From Streptomyces cucumeris (lineage in GTDB: Bacteria > Actinomycetota > Actinomycetes > Streptomycetales > Streptomycetaceae), in NCBI RefSeq assembly GCF_024295805.1, contig NZ_JANCLX010000043.1, positions 1-64,000 of the forward strand: a stretch of DNA of 64,000 nt. The letters run 5' to 3'. Below, piece after piece: positions 1 through 9,041 of this stretch. A program made the position numbers and the translations under genes. The notes beneath the pieces are model-generated. The model saw only the letters and a list, made by a program, of their open reading frames with translations, was not told the DNA's origin and did no database searches. Each line of letters begins with the position of its first letter. Within the stretch, counting starts at the first letter, position 1.

Positions 1-843
1 GGCCGCGCCGCCCGCCGCAGGGCCGCCCAGGAGGCCGCCCGGCGCGGCGGCCGGCGGGCGGCCGCCCGTGGCGGCTCGGGCGGCCCGCGGACGGACGCCG
101 GCCCGGCCCCCGGCGCCGCGCCCCGAACCCGTATGGAGGCCAAGCGTGCCGCGCGGGCCCGCAAGGACAGCCCCGGGGTCGTGATGAGCCGGGTCGCCGG
201 TGAGCTGTTCATCACGCTCGGCGTGGTGATGCTGCTCTTCGTCACCTACCAGCTGTGGTGGACCAACATCCGGGCGCACCAGCAGGCCAACGGCGCCGCC
301 AACAGCCTCCGCGCGAAGTGGGACGAGAACGGCGGCGACCGTGACCCGGGGACCTTCTCCCCCGGCGAGGGGTTCGCGATCATCTACATCCCCAAGCTGG
401 ACGTGAAGGCCCCGATCGCCGAGGGGATCGACAAGCACAAGGTCCTCGACCGCGGCATGGTCGGTCACTACGCCAAGGGCGGGCTGAAGACCGCGATGCC
501 CTGGGACAAGAAGGGGAACTTCGCGCTCGCCGGGCACCGCAACACCCACGGTGAGCCGTTCCGCTACATCAACCATCTGAAGCGCGGGGACGAGATCATC
601 ATCGAGACCCAACGCCGGTACTACACCTACGAGATGGACGCCATCCTCCCGCAGACCGCCCCGTCCAACACGGGCGTCATCGGGCCGGTGCCGGCCGGTT
701 CGGGCTTCACCAAGCCGGGCCGCTACATCACGCTGACCACCTGCACCCCGGAGTTCACCAGCACCTACCGGATGATCGTGTGGGGCAAGATGGTCGACGA
801 GCGCCCGCGCAGCGATGGGAAGCCGGACGCGCTGGTCGAGTGA
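1..843 (+). CDS. srtE: class E sortase (5' end outside window)
   Basis: Membrane-anchored transpeptidase that joins LAXTG-type surface proteins to peptidoglycan; class E enzymes of this kind anchor long chaplins in Streptomyces. Counting from the Met at 133, there is one N-terminal membrane segment (about residues 21-43) and then a sortase fold with catalytic His135 (LAGHRNTHG), Cys204 (TLTTCTP) and Arg213. The reading frame stays open from base 1 to the Met at 133, encoding an Arg/Ala-rich stretch. That fits the basic cytoplasmic tail of these proteins, so the true start probably lies left of the window; 133 is the fallback start. Its stop overlaps the start of a second sortase (GTGA), so the two are translationally coupled. 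Family call is firm; the N-terminus is uncertain. Confidence 0.88.
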   Translation, partial: GRAARRRAAQEAARRGGRRAAARGGSGGPRTDAGPAPGAAPRTRMEAKRAARARKDSPGVVMSRVAGELFITLGVVMLLFVTYQLWWTNIRAHQQANGAANSLRAKWDENGGDRDPGTFSPGEGFAIIYIPKLDVKAPIAEGIDKHKVLDRGMVGHYAKGGLKTAMPWDKKGNFALAGHRNTHGEPFRYINHLKRGDEIIIETQRRYYTYEMDAILPQTAPSNTGVIGPVPAGSGFTKPGRYITLTTCTPEFTSTYRMIVWGKMVDERPRSDGKPDALVE

Positions 844-1622
844 GCGCGTCCGAGCGGGAACAGCAAGAAAAGGGGTACGACGCGGTGGCACGGACCGACC
901 ACGACCAGTTGCGGGGCGAGACCGCCGATCCGCCCGCACCCGCCGCGCCCCGTACCACCCGCGCCCGGATAGCCGCGGCCATCGGCGTCCTGGGCGAGCT
1001 GCTGATCACCGCGGGGCTGATCCTGGCCCTCTTCGTCGTCTACTCGCTGTGGTGGACCAATGTGCTCGCCGACCGCGAGGCGAAGAAGCAGGGCGACCGG
1101 GTGCGGCGGCACTGGGCGCAGGGTCCGGGGAACCTCGACACCAAGGACGGCATCGGCTTCCTGCACGTGCCGTCCATGGACAACGGGGAGGTGCTGGTCA
1201 AGAAGGGCACCAGTACCAAGACCCTGAACGACGGTGTCGCGGGCTACTACACGGACCCGGTGCCCTCGGCCATGCCCTGGAACAAAAAGGGCAATTTCTC
1301 TCTCGCCGCCCACCGCGACGGCCACGGCGCCAAGTTCCACAACATCAACAAGGTCCACGAGGGCGACGCGGTCGTCTTCGAGACCCGCGACCGCTGGTAC
1401 GTCTACCGGGTCTTCGCGACGCTCCCCGAGACCTCGAAGTTCAACGTGGACGTGCTGGACGCGGTCCCCAAGGAGTCGGGGACCAAGAAGCCGGGCCGCT
1501 ACATCACGCTCTCGACCTGTACGCCGGTCTACACCTCGCGCCATCGCTACATCGTGTGGGGCGAACTGGAGCGCACCGAGAAGGTGGACGTGCGCCGCAC
1601 GCCCCCCAAGGAACTGCGCTAG
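840..1622 (+). CDS. srtE: class E sortase, second copy
   Basis: Second sortase of the tandem pair, with the same role in anchoring surface proteins to the cell wall. The start is GTG at 840, overlapping the TGA of the upstream sortase. The product is 260 residues: a hydrophilic 40-residue cytoplasmic head, a membrane segment at about 47-71, then the sortase domain with His158 (LAAHRDGHG), Cys227 (TLSTCTP) and Arg236. Tandem paralogous class E sortases with partly redundant function are known in S. coelicolor (srtE1/srtE2); which copy corresponds to which name is inferred only from order. A strong terminator follows directly, so the pair ends this transcription unit. Confidence 0.9.
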   Translation: MSASEREQQEKGYDAVARTDHDQLRGETADPPAPAAPRTTRARIAAAIGVLGELLITAGLILALFVVYSLWWTNVLADREAKKQGDRVRRHWAQGPGNLDTKDGIGFLHVPSMDNGEVLVKKGTSTKTLNDGVAGYYTDPVPSAMPWNKKGNFSLAAHRDGHGAKFHNINKVHEGDAVVFETRDRWYVYRVFATLPETSKFNVDVLDAVPKESGTKKPGRYITLSTCTPVYTSRHRYIVWGELERTEKVDVRRTPPKELR

Positions 1623-1669
1623 CCCCGCACCCGGCAGAGGCCCGGCAGACGCGAGGCCAGGACCACGGG

Positions 1670-1708
1670 GAAGCCCCCGGTGCCCTCTGGGAGGGCGCCG
1701 GGGGCTTC
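1670..1708. terminator. bidirectional terminator between srtE pair and pknB
   Basis: Inverted repeat with 11-bp perfect outer arms (GAAGCCCCCGG / CCGGGGGCTTC) and a 6-bp inner stem (GCCCTC / GAGGGC) around a TGG loop. It lies between two convergent genes and can serve both strands. Confidence 0.85.
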
Positions 1709-1745
1709 GTCGTCGCTGGGCTCCTCGGTGCCCCGGTGACGCCGT

Positions 1746-3773
1746 CTACTCGGTGGGTGCGACGCCGCTCGGGCCCCCGAAGATCGTGTCGTCCCCGCCG
1801 TCACCGCCTCCGATACCGCCGCCGTTGTTGCCCTGGCCGCCGGTGGTGACGAGGCTGATGGACTGGCCCTTGGGCACCGTGCTGCCCGCGCCCGGCTGAC
1901 TGGCCACCACGGTGGCGTTGTCGTCCTGGGGACCGGCGATGGTGCCCACGTTCAGCCCGAGGTCCTTCAGCGCCTTCTTGGCGTCCTTCAGGGTCTGGCC
2001 GCCCAGGTTGGGCACCTGGACGTTCTCCGGCTGTGCGGGGGCCTTGGCCACGGTCAGGGTGATGACCGAATTGGGGACGACCTCTTGGCCACCGCCCGGA
2101 TTCTGCTTGATCACCGTGCCGGCCTCGACGTCACCGTTCTCCTCCTCGGTGACCTGGACCTTGAGGCCCTTCTTCCCGAGCGCGGTCTTGGCGTCCTCGA
2201 CCTTCTTGGTGGTCACGTCCGGGACGACGATCTTGGACTCGGCCGCGGCCACGGTCAGCGTGACCGTGCTGCCCTTGGCGGCCTTCGTACCGCCCTTGGG
2301 GTTCTGGTCGAGCACGGTCCCGGCCGGCTGCGGGGACTCCTTCTGCTCCTGCTCGACGGTGAAACCCTTGGCGTCGAGCTGCTGGGTCGCGGACGCGACC
2401 TGGGTGTTGACGACGCTGGGGACCTCGACCTTGGCCGCGGGCTTGGCGCCCTTGGACATGGTCAGCCGGATCGTGTCGAACCGCTTGATCTGGCCGTTCT
2501 CCGGGTCCTGCTCACAGACCGTGTTCTTGGGCGTGTCACAGAACTTCGAGCCGACCTTCTCGACCTTGAAGTCGCCGTTGGTCGCCTGTTTCTGGGCGGC
2601 CGCGAACGTCTTGTTCCGCAGGCTGGGCACGTCGACCATGTCGTCGTTCTGACCGCCGCCGAACAGCGACTTCCCGATGAAGATCGCCCCGACCAGGACC
2701 AGTATTCCGGCCAGCACCAGCAGGATCGTGGAGAGGTTGCTCTTCTTCTCCGGCGCTCCGCCACGGCCGCGGCCCCGGTCGGGCCGGTCGTCGTAGCCCA
2801 TACCGCCGTCGTCGTCGCGCATCGGCGGAAGCATGGAGGTCTGCGCCCCGGGGTCCTGCGGGCGCAGCATCGTCGTGGGCTGGTCGTCGGCGCCGTAGCC
2901 GACTGCGCCGAGCGCCGCGGTGGCGGCGACCGGCTGGCCGTCCAGCGCGGCCTCGATGTCGGCGCGCATCTCGTCGGCCGACTGGTAGCGGTAGTCCGGG
3001 TCCTTGACCAGCGCCCGCAGGACGATGGCGTCCATCTCCGGGGTGATCTCGGGGTCGTAGGCGCTCGGCGGCTGCGGCTCTTCCCGTACGTGCTGGTAGG
3101 CCACGGCCACCGGGGAGTCGCCCACGAAGGGCGGCCGCACGGTCAGCAGCTCGTAGAGCAGACAGCCGGTGGAGTAGAGGTCACTGCGGGCGTCGACGGT
3201 CTCGCCCTTGGCCTGCTCGGGGGAGAGGTACTGGGCGGTGCCGATCACGGCGGCCGTCTGCGTCATGGTCATCCCGGCGTCGCCCATGGCGCGGGCGATA
3301 CCGAAGTCCATCACCTTGACCTGGCCGGTGCGCGTCAGCATGACGTTCGCGGGCTTGATGTCGCGGTGGACGATGTTGTTCCGGTGCGAGTACTCCAGGG
3401 CCTGGAGGATGCCGGTGGTCATCTCCATGGAGCGCTCGGGGAGCAGCTTTCTGCCCGAGTGCAGCAGCTCACGCAGGGTGGAGCCGTCGACGTACTCCAT
3501 CACGATGTACGGGATCGAGACACCGTCGACGTAGTCCTCGCCGGTGTCGTAGACCGCGACGATCGCGGGATGGTTGAGCGAGGCGGCCGACTGGGCCTCT
3601 CGGCGGAACCGGGCCTGGAAGGACGGATCGCGGGCGAGGTCCACCCGGAGTGTCTTCACAGCGACAGTGCGGCCGAGGCGGGTGTCATGGGCGAGGTAGA
3701 CCTCCGCCATGCCACCGCGGCCGAGCACTGAGCCCAGCTCGTACCGGCCGCCGAGGCGACGCGGCTCTTCCAT
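1746..3773 (-). CDS. pknB: Ser/Thr protein kinase with PASTA repeats
   Basis: Transmembrane Hanks-type kinase that senses peptidoglycan fragments or lipid II through extracellular PASTA domains and phosphorylates growth and division proteins. It has 675 residues. The kinase domain (about 11-280) has a glycine-rich loop, Lys40 in VAVK, the HRDIKPANVM loop (Asp138) and DFG (156-158). A linker follows, then a membrane helix at about 345-367 and four PASTA units (starts near VDVPSL, VEVPSV, IVVPDV, VQVPNL). The ATG at 3773 is preceded by GGAG. It is the last gene of the fhaA-fhaB-pstP-rodA-pbpA-pknB cluster, which parallels the mycobacterial pstP-rodA-pbpA-pknA-pknB locus but has only one kinase. 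It is separated from pbpA by 167 bp, so it may have its own promoter. Confidence 0.93.
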   Translation of the reverse strand: MEEPRRLGGRYELGSVLGRGGMAEVYLAHDTRLGRTVAVKTLRVDLARDPSFQARFRREAQSAASLNHPAIVAVYDTGEDYVDGVSIPYIVMEYVDGSTLRELLHSGRKLLPERSMEMTTGILQALEYSHRNNIVHRDIKPANVMLTRTGQVKVMDFGIARAMGDAGMTMTQTAAVIGTAQYLSPEQAKGETVDARSDLYSTGCLLYELLTVRPPFVGDSPVAVAYQHVREEPQPPSAYDPEITPEMDAIVLRALVKDPDYRYQSADEMRADIEAALDGQPVAATAALGAVGYGADDQPTTMLRPQDPGAQTSMLPPMRDDDGGMGYDDRPDRGRGRGGAPEKKSNLSTILLVLAGILVLVGAIFIGKSLFGGGQNDDMVDVPSLRNKTFAAAQKQATNGDFKVEKVGSKFCDTPKNTVCEQDPENGQIKRFDTIRLTMSKGAKPAAKVEVPSVVNTQVASATQQLDAKGFTVEQEQKESPQPAGTVLDQNPKGGTKAAKGSTVTLTVAAAESKIVVPDVTTKKVEDAKTALGKKGLKVQVTEEENGDVEAGTVIKQNPGGGQEVVPNSVITLTVAKAPAQPENVQVPNLGGQTLKDAKKALKDLGLNVGTIAGPQDDNATVVASQPGAGSTVPKGQSISLVTTGGQGNNGGGIGGGDGGDDTIFGGPSGVAPTE

Positions 3774-3940
3774 AGCTACTCCAGCCCTCTTCCGTCATTC
3801 CCGACCGCACCTGTGGGGGCCGGTCAAGTGCTGCTCGCGCATACCGTACCCGGCACGTCCGATGCGACCCGGCCACAGCCGCTACTTGATACCGGACCGG
3901 TACGGCGACGTGCGGGATTGGTATCAGGGCGTGACCGGCG

Positions 3941-5407
3941 TCACTTCTCGCTGGCCAGTACCGCCTTCATCACGTCCTTGGCGATCGGAGCGGCCAGCCT
4001 GCCACCCGCGATGTCGTCACGGACGGTGTCGGAACCCTCGATCACGACCGCGACCGCGACCGGGGAGCCGTCATCGGTCTTGGCGTAGGAGATGAACCAC
4101 GCGTAGGGGTTCTTGCTGTTCGCGACACCGTGCTGGGCGGTACCGGTCTTGCCGCCGACCTCGACCCCGGGGATCTGGGCCGCGGTACCGGTGCCCTTGT
4201 CCACGACGGTCTTCATCATGTCCTGGAGCTTGCCGGCGTTCTCCGGGGAGACCGCCTGGCTCATCTCCTCCGGGTCGGTCCGCTCGATGGTGCTCAGGTT
4301 GGGCGCGCGCAGTGAGTCGACCATGTACGGCTTCATCAGCTTGCCGTCATTGGCGATCGCGGAGGCGACCATGGCCATCTGCAGCGGGGTGGCACGGGTG
4401 TCGTACTGGCCGATGGCGGACAGCGCGTTGGACGGCCGGTCCATGTCCTCGGGGTAGACGCTGGCGTTGGTGCGGACCGGCGTCAGGACCTCCTCGCCGA
4501 AGCCGAACTTCTCCGCCTGCTCCAGCATCTTCTCCTTGCGGAGGTCGTCACCCAGCTTGCCGAAGACCGTGTTGCAGGAGTACTGCAGGGCCTTCCGGAG
4601 CGTGGCGTTCTCGCAGGGGATGTTGCCCTCGTTGTCCAGGTTCCTGGTGGACAGCGGCAGCCGCCACGGCAGCGGGGAGTCGGTCGGCGCGTCGATGTTT
4701 GAGTACTTCCCGTTCTCCAGCGCCGCGGCCGCGGTGACGACCTTGAAGGTGGAGCCGGGCGGGTAGGTCTGCCGCAGCGCCCGGTTGAGCATCGGGTCGT
4801 CGGTGTTGTTCTTCGGCTGGAGATCGTTCCAGGCCTTCTCGTCCTTCTTGGAGCCGCCCGCGACGGTCGACGGGTCGTAGCTCGGGGTGCTGGCCAGGGC
4901 GAGGATCTTGCCGGTGCGGGGGTCGAGCGCGGCGACGGCGCCCTTCTTGTTGCCCAGCCCCTCGTACGCGGCCTTCTGGGCCTTGCCGTTCAGGGTGGTG
5001 ATCACGTCGCCGCCCCGCTGCTCCTTGCCGGTGATCATGTCGATCGTCCGGTTGAAGAACAGGCGGTCGTCGTCGCCGGTGAGGATCTCGTCCTCGAGCT
5101 TCTCGATCTGGTTGGCGTCGAAGACCTGGGAGGCGTAGCCGGTGACCGGCGCCCACATCTTGCCGTTCTTGTATGTGCGCTTGTACTTGAAGTCGGTGCC
5201 GTCGGTCTCGACCGACCCGGTGATGGGCCGGCCGTCCACGATGATGTTGCCGCGCGGCTGGCTGTAACGGGCGATCAGCACCCGGCGGTTGTGTTTGTTC
5301 TCCTTGAGCTCGTCGGCCTGGACGTACTGGATCCAGTTGTCCCGGATCAGCAGGGCCAGGACCAGCAGTCCACAGAAGATCGCGATACGGCGCAGGGGCT
5401 TGTTCAC
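3941..5407 (-). CDS. pbpA: penicillin-binding protein (class B transpeptidase)
   Basis: Class B PBP, a DD-transpeptidase that cross-links peptidoglycan as the partner of the adjacent SEDS polymerase. The product is 488 residues. One N-terminal membrane helix (about 7-22) is followed by a dimerisation region and the transpeptidase domain, with Ser219-Thr-Phe-Lys222 (SxxK), Ser277-Cys-Asn279 (SxN) and Lys420-Thr-Gly422 (KTG). All three active-site motifs are intact. The start is a GTG at 5407 that overlaps the rodA TGA (GTGA), so the SEDS/PBP pair is translationally coupled, as expected for a stoichiometric complex. Length is normal for PbpA of actinobacteria. Confidence 0.93.
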   Translation of the reverse strand: MNKPLRRIAIFCGLLVLALLIRDNWIQYVQADELKENKHNRRVLIARYSQPRGNIIVDGRPITGSVETDGTDFKYKRTYKNGKMWAPVTGYASQVFDANQIEKLEDEILTGDDDRLFFNRTIDMITGKEQRGGDVITTLNGKAQKAAYEGLGNKKGAVAALDPRTGKILALASTPSYDPSTVAGGSKKDEKAWNDLQPKNNTDDPMLNRALRQTYPPGSTFKVVTAAAALENGKYSNIDAPTDSPLPWRLPLSTRNLDNEGNIPCENATLRKALQYSCNTVFGKLGDDLRKEKMLEQAEKFGFGEEVLTPVRTNASVYPEDMDRPSNALSAIGQYDTRATPLQMAMVASAIANDGKLMKPYMVDSLRAPNLSTIERTDPEEMSQAVSPENAGKLQDMMKTVVDKGTGTAAQIPGVEVGGKTGTAQHGVANSKNPYAWFISYAKTDDGSPVAVAVVIEGSDTVRDDIAGGRLAAPIAKDVMKAVLASEK

Positions 5408-6813
5408 GGGCGGACCACCTGAGTCATCTCGGCGTCTGTGGACGGAGCGGGAGTCGGGGCGGGACGGCGCGCGGTGTCGCTGATCTTGATGAGGATCGCG
5501 ACCAGGGCCCAGTTGGCGAGGACCGAGGAACCGCCGTACGCGAGGAACGGCATGGTCATACCGGTCAGCGGGATGAGCCCCATGACACCGCCCGCCACCA
5601 CGAAGATCTGGATGGCGAAGGCCGCGGACAGACCGATCGCGAGCAGCTTGCCGAACGGGTCGCGGGCGGCGAGGGCGGTCCGTACGCCCCGCTCCACGAT
5701 CAGGCCGTACAGCAGCAGGAACGCCATGGTGCCCGCCAGGCCCAGCTCCTCGCCGACGGTGGCGAGGATGAAGTCCGAGTTGGCGGCGAAGCCGATCAGG
5801 TCCGAGTTGCCCTGGCCGAGACCGGTGCCGAAGACACCGCCGGAGCCGAAGGACATCAGGGCCTGGGCGATCTGGTCACTGGTGCCGTTCTTGAAGGCCG
5901 CGAACGGGTCGAGCCAGGCGTCCACACGCTGCTGGACGTGCGGCTCGAAGGTGGCCACGCTGACGGCTCCGACCGCGGACATCAGCAGACCGAAGACGAT
6001 CCAGCTGGTGCGCTCGGTGGCCACGTACAGCATGACGACGAACATGCCGAAGAACAGCAGCGAGGTACCGAGGTCGGTCTCGAAGACGAGGATGAGGATG
6101 CTCATGCCCCAGACGACGAGGATCGGACCGAGGTCACGGCCGCGCGGCAGGTACAGCCCCATGAAGCGGCGGCTGGCCAGCGCCAGCGCGTCCCGTTTCA
6201 CCATCAGATAGCCCGCGAAGAAGACCGCGATGACGATCTTGGCGAACTCGGCGGGCTGGATGGAGAAGCTGCCCACGGTGACCCAGATGCGGGCGCCGAA
6301 CTTGGCCGGGAAGAACACCGGCATGACCAGCAGCACCAGCGCCGCCGCCATGGAGATGTAGGTGTAGCGCTGGAGGATCCGGTGGTCCTTGAGCAGGATC
6401 AGCACGCCCACGAAGAGGGCGACGCCCATCGCCGAGTACATCAGCTGCTTGGGGGCCGCGGCCGCGTAGACCTGGCCGATGCTCTCGGCCCGTGCGGCCA
6501 GCCGCTTGGACTGGTCCAGGCGCCAGATGAGCACCAGCCCCAGTCCGTTGAGCAGGGTGGCGATCGGCAGCAGCAGCGGGTCGGCGTACGGCGCGAACTT
6601 CCGCACCACGAGGTGGCCGACCCCGGCCAGCAGACCGAGCCCGATGCCGTAGCTGAGCATGCCCGAGGGCATCTCGTCGCTGAGCGCCAGACCCGCGTTG
6701 GCGTAGGCGAAGACCGGAATGATCACCGCGAAGACCAGCATGGCGAGCTCGGTGTTACGCCGGCTCGGCGGACCCACCGTGCTGATCGTGGTGGTGTTGG
6801 AGGTGCTGCTCAT
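5404..6813 (-). CDS. rodA: SEDS family peptidoglycan glycosyltransferase (RodA/FtsW type)
   Basis: Multi-pass membrane peptidoglycan polymerase using lipid II. The 469-residue product contains about ten hydrophobic helices and typical SEDS blocks such as the LGTSLLFF and GLIPLTGMTMPF segments, the latter near the C-terminus. A longer frame runs upstream, but the ATG at 6813 is preferred. It has an AAGGGG site 10 nt upstream and starts just before the first conserved helix, whereas the extra upstream residues are Arg/Pro-rich readthrough overlapping pstP. Context with pbpA and pknB favours RodA over FtsW, since the division FtsW normally sits in the dcw cluster. Naming between RodA and FtsW is not absolute. 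Confidence 0.9.
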   Translation of the reverse strand: MSSTSNTTTISTVGPPSRRNTELAMLVFAVIIPVFAYANAGLALSDEMPSGMLSYGIGLGLLAGVGHLVVRKFAPYADPLLLPIATLLNGLGLVLIWRLDQSKRLAARAESIGQVYAAAAPKQLMYSAMGVALFVGVLILLKDHRILQRYTYISMAAALVLLVMPVFFPAKFGARIWVTVGSFSIQPAEFAKIVIAVFFAGYLMVKRDALALASRRFMGLYLPRGRDLGPILVVWGMSILILVFETDLGTSLLFFGMFVVMLYVATERTSWIVFGLLMSAVGAVSVATFEPHVQQRVDAWLDPFAAFKNGTSDQIAQALMSFGSGGVFGTGLGQGNSDLIGFAANSDFILATVGEELGLAGTMAFLLLYGLIVERGVRTALAARDPFGKLLAIGLSAAFAIQIFVVAGGVMGLIPLTGMTMPFLAYGGSSVLANWALVAILIKISDTARRPAPTPAPSTDAEMTQVVRP

Positions 6814-6835
6814 ACGTGGACGGCCCCTTACGGCT

Positions 6836-8434
6836 TCACTGCTGGGTGCTGCTGCATTGCGGGACCAACTCCTTCTCCTCCTCCGACAGGCTGGGGCCGG
6901 GCTTCGGAGTAGGAGACTTCGACGGCTTGGAGGTGGCCTCTCCGGCCCGCGTCTGCACCTCGTTCTCGTTGCGGTCGTTCTGTGCCGCTCCGCCGCCCGC
7001 GGGGGATCTGTCGCCACTGGGTGTGGCCTTGTCGTCCCCGGAGCCATTGCGGTCGCGGTCCCGGTCCTCGCCGCCGGTGAGGTCCTTCTGCCGGTCCTCG
7101 GCCTTCTTCTGGGCGTCCGCCTTGCGGCAGGCCCCGGCGAGGGTGGCGAGGTCCTTGGTCTTGTCCCGGGCCTGGCCGAGGTCGTTCACCGCGATGGTGT
7201 CCTCCACCCGGCCGCGCTGGTCGGTCGGGAGGTACTTGAGTTCGATCTCGCGGTGGTCCTCATGGACCTTGTTGAGCTTGATCCAGGCGAGGTCCTGGCT
7301 GATGCCCTGGTAGATCGCGACGTGGTCGCCGTTGGCGCCCACGTAGTACTGGGTCTGGGTCCAGCGGTAGCCGCCGTAGAGCCCGCCGCCGATCACGGCG
7401 AGGCCCAGCGCGATGTACAGCGAGCGCTTGAACCACGTCTTGCGGCCGCTCTTCTTGGTCAGGTCGCCGTCGGCGTAGGCGCCGTAGCTGCCTTCCGGCG
7501 CGGCACCGACGTCCGGTCCGCTCCCGGGCGGGCCGAACCCGCCCTGGGGGTCGCCCTGCTGGGGAACGGAACGGCTGGACCGCCCGAGCTCCGCGGCGCG
7601 GCCGGCGGGGGTGGACGCGGCGCCGCCGTCGCCCAGGGGAGTCTGGTTCTCGGCGACCGCGCCCACGATGACCGGGGTGTCGTTGAGCTGCCCGGTCATG
7701 GTGTCGCCGCCGTCCACGTCCAGGACGTCGGCGACGATGCAGGTGATGTTGTCGGGGCCGCCACCGCGCAGGGCGAGCTGGATCAGCTCCTGCACGGTCT
7801 CGTGCGGACCCTGGTAGCTGGCGAGGGTGTCCTCGAGCGTCTGGTGACTGACCACTCCGGACAGACCGTCGGAGCACAGCAGATAGCGGTCCCCGGCCCG
7901 GACCTCACGGATGGACAGATCGGGCTCGACGTGGTCGCCGCTGCCCAGGGCGCGCATCAGCAGGGAGCGCTGCGGGTGGGTGCCCGCCTCCTCCTCGGTG
8001 ATCCGGCCCTCGTCCACCAGGCGCTGCACCCAGGTGTGGTCCTGGGTGATCTGGGTCAGCGCCCCGTCGCGCAACAGATAGGCGCGCGAGTCGCCGACGT
8101 GGACCAGGCCGAGCCGCTGGCCGGTCCACAGCAGGGAGGTGAGCGTGGTGCCCATGCCCTCGAGCTGGGGGTCCTCCTCGACCATCTCGCGCAGTTGGTC
8201 GTTGGCCCGCTGCACGGCGCTGCCCAGGGAGGTCAGGATGTCCGAGCCCGGGATGTCGTCGTCGAGCTGGACCAGGGCGGAGATCACCTCGGAGCTGGCG
8301 ACCTCACCGGCGGCCTGGCCGCCCATGCCGTCGGCGATGGCGAGCAGCCGGGGCCCGGCGTAACCGGAGTCCTCGTTGCCCTCCCGGATCATGCCTTTGT
8401 GCGATCCGGCCGCGAAACGCAGTGACAGACTCAT
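6836..8434 (-). CDS. pstP: PP2C-type Ser/Thr protein phosphatase
   Basis: Mn/Mg-dependent phosphatase that counteracts PknB-type kinases. The cytoplasmic catalytic domain (about residues 1-240) carries the metal-binding blocks REGNEDS, ADGMGGQAAGE, VGDSRAYLLRDG, CSDGLSG and DNITCIV. A Pro/Gly-rich linker, a membrane helix (SLYIALGLAVIGGG region) and an extracellular tail of about 150 residues rich in Asp, Lys and Pro follow. The ATG at 8434 has GAGG 6 nt upstream and begins directly before the catalytic domain; an alternative in-frame start at 8488 would add 18 residues. The stop lies 22 bp before the rodA start. The cluster pairs writer (pknB), eraser (this) and readers (FHA proteins). Confidence 0.92.
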   Translation of the reverse strand: MSLSLRFAAGSHKGMIREGNEDSGYAGPRLLAIADGMGGQAAGEVASSEVISALVQLDDDIPGSDILTSLGSAVQRANDQLREMVEEDPQLEGMGTTLTSLLWTGQRLGLVHVGDSRAYLLRDGALTQITQDHTWVQRLVDEGRITEEEAGTHPQRSLLMRALGSGDHVEPDLSIREVRAGDRYLLCSDGLSGVVSHQTLEDTLASYQGPHETVQELIQLALRGGGPDNITCIVADVLDVDGGDTMTGQLNDTPVIVGAVAENQTPLGDGGAASTPAGRAAELGRSSRSVPQQGDPQGGFGPPGSGPDVGAAPEGSYGAYADGDLTKKSGRKTWFKRSLYIALGLAVIGGGLYGGYRWTQTQYYVGANGDHVAIYQGISQDLAWIKLNKVHEDHREIELKYLPTDQRGRVEDTIAVNDLGQARDKTKDLATLAGACRKADAQKKAEDRQKDLTGGEDRDRDRNGSGDDKATPSGDRSPAGGGAAQNDRNENEVQTRAGEATSKPSKSPTPKPGPSLSEEEKELVPQCSSTQQ

Positions 8435-8509
8435 GCGCACCTCGCCCGTCGGCTCCGGGTACAGCCCCTTGCCAACCACGCTGCCCACCCTCCGGTCGTC
8501 ATGGTCCTA

Positions 8510-9031
8510 CTACTTCCGCAGCTCGATGACGGTCTTGCCGATGCGGATCGGCGCGCCGAGCGGAATCGGTGTCGGTGTGGTGAGTCGGGTCCGGTCGAGA
8601 TAGGTGCCGTTGGTGGACCCGAGGTCCTCGACGATCCACTGGCCGTCACGGTCCGGGTAGATCCTGGCATGCCTGCTGGAGGCGTAGTCGTCGTCCAGCA
8701 CGATTGTTGAATCGTGCGCACGGCCGAGGGTGATGGTCTGCCCCTGGAGGGCGACCGTGGTGCCGGTCAGCGTGCCCTCGGAGACCACCAGCTTGGTCGG
8801 GGCACCGCGGCGGCCGCGGCCTCCCGACTGCTGGCGCTGCTGGGGCGGTGCCGCCTGCTGCCGCTGCTGCGGTTGCTGCGGCCGGTCGGGAGCGCCGCGC
8901 CGCGCGGAACCGCGCTGGGTCACGCGGGTCCCGAACAGGTCGCTACGGATGACCTGAACGGCCACGATGACGAACAGCCACAGTACGGCGAGGAAACCCA
9001 ACCGCATGACCGTGAGGGTCAGCTCTGACAT
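8510..9031 (-). CDS. fhaB: membrane-anchored FHA-domain protein
   Basis: Phosphothreonine reader. The product is 173 residues: an N-terminal membrane helix (about 8-28), a Gln/Pro/Arg-rich linker and a C-terminal FHA domain (about 85-170) with the hallmark motifs LGRAHDST, SSRHARI and GSTNGTYLD that form the phosphothreonine pocket. The ATG at 9031 is chosen because the helix follows immediately and a G-rich site precedes it; the much longer open frame upstream is the shadow of fhaA. Order and architecture match mycobacterial FhaB (FipA), which links kinase signalling to cell-wall synthesis and division. It is part of the same operon as fhaA and pstP. Confidence 0.9.
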   Translation of the reverse strand: MSELTLTVMRLGFLAVLWLFVIVAVQVIRSDLFGTRVTQRGSARRGAPDRPQQPQQRQQAAPPQQRQQSGGRGRRGAPTKLVVSEGTLTGTTVALQGQTITLGRAHDSTIVLDDDYASSRHARIYPDRDGQWIVEDLGSTNGTYLDRTRLTTPTPIPLGAPIRIGKTVIELRK

Positions 9032-9041
9032 TGCCCCCGCT

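Noticed and set aside
3887..3926. TGATACC / GGTATCA inverted repeat between pknB and pbpA
   Set aside because: Only 7-bp arms with a 26-bp spacer; not convincing as operator or terminator.
8434..8488. Upstream start for pstP at 8488
   Set aside because: Would add 18 residues without family support; the ATG at 8434 has a good GAGG site and begins at the catalytic domain.
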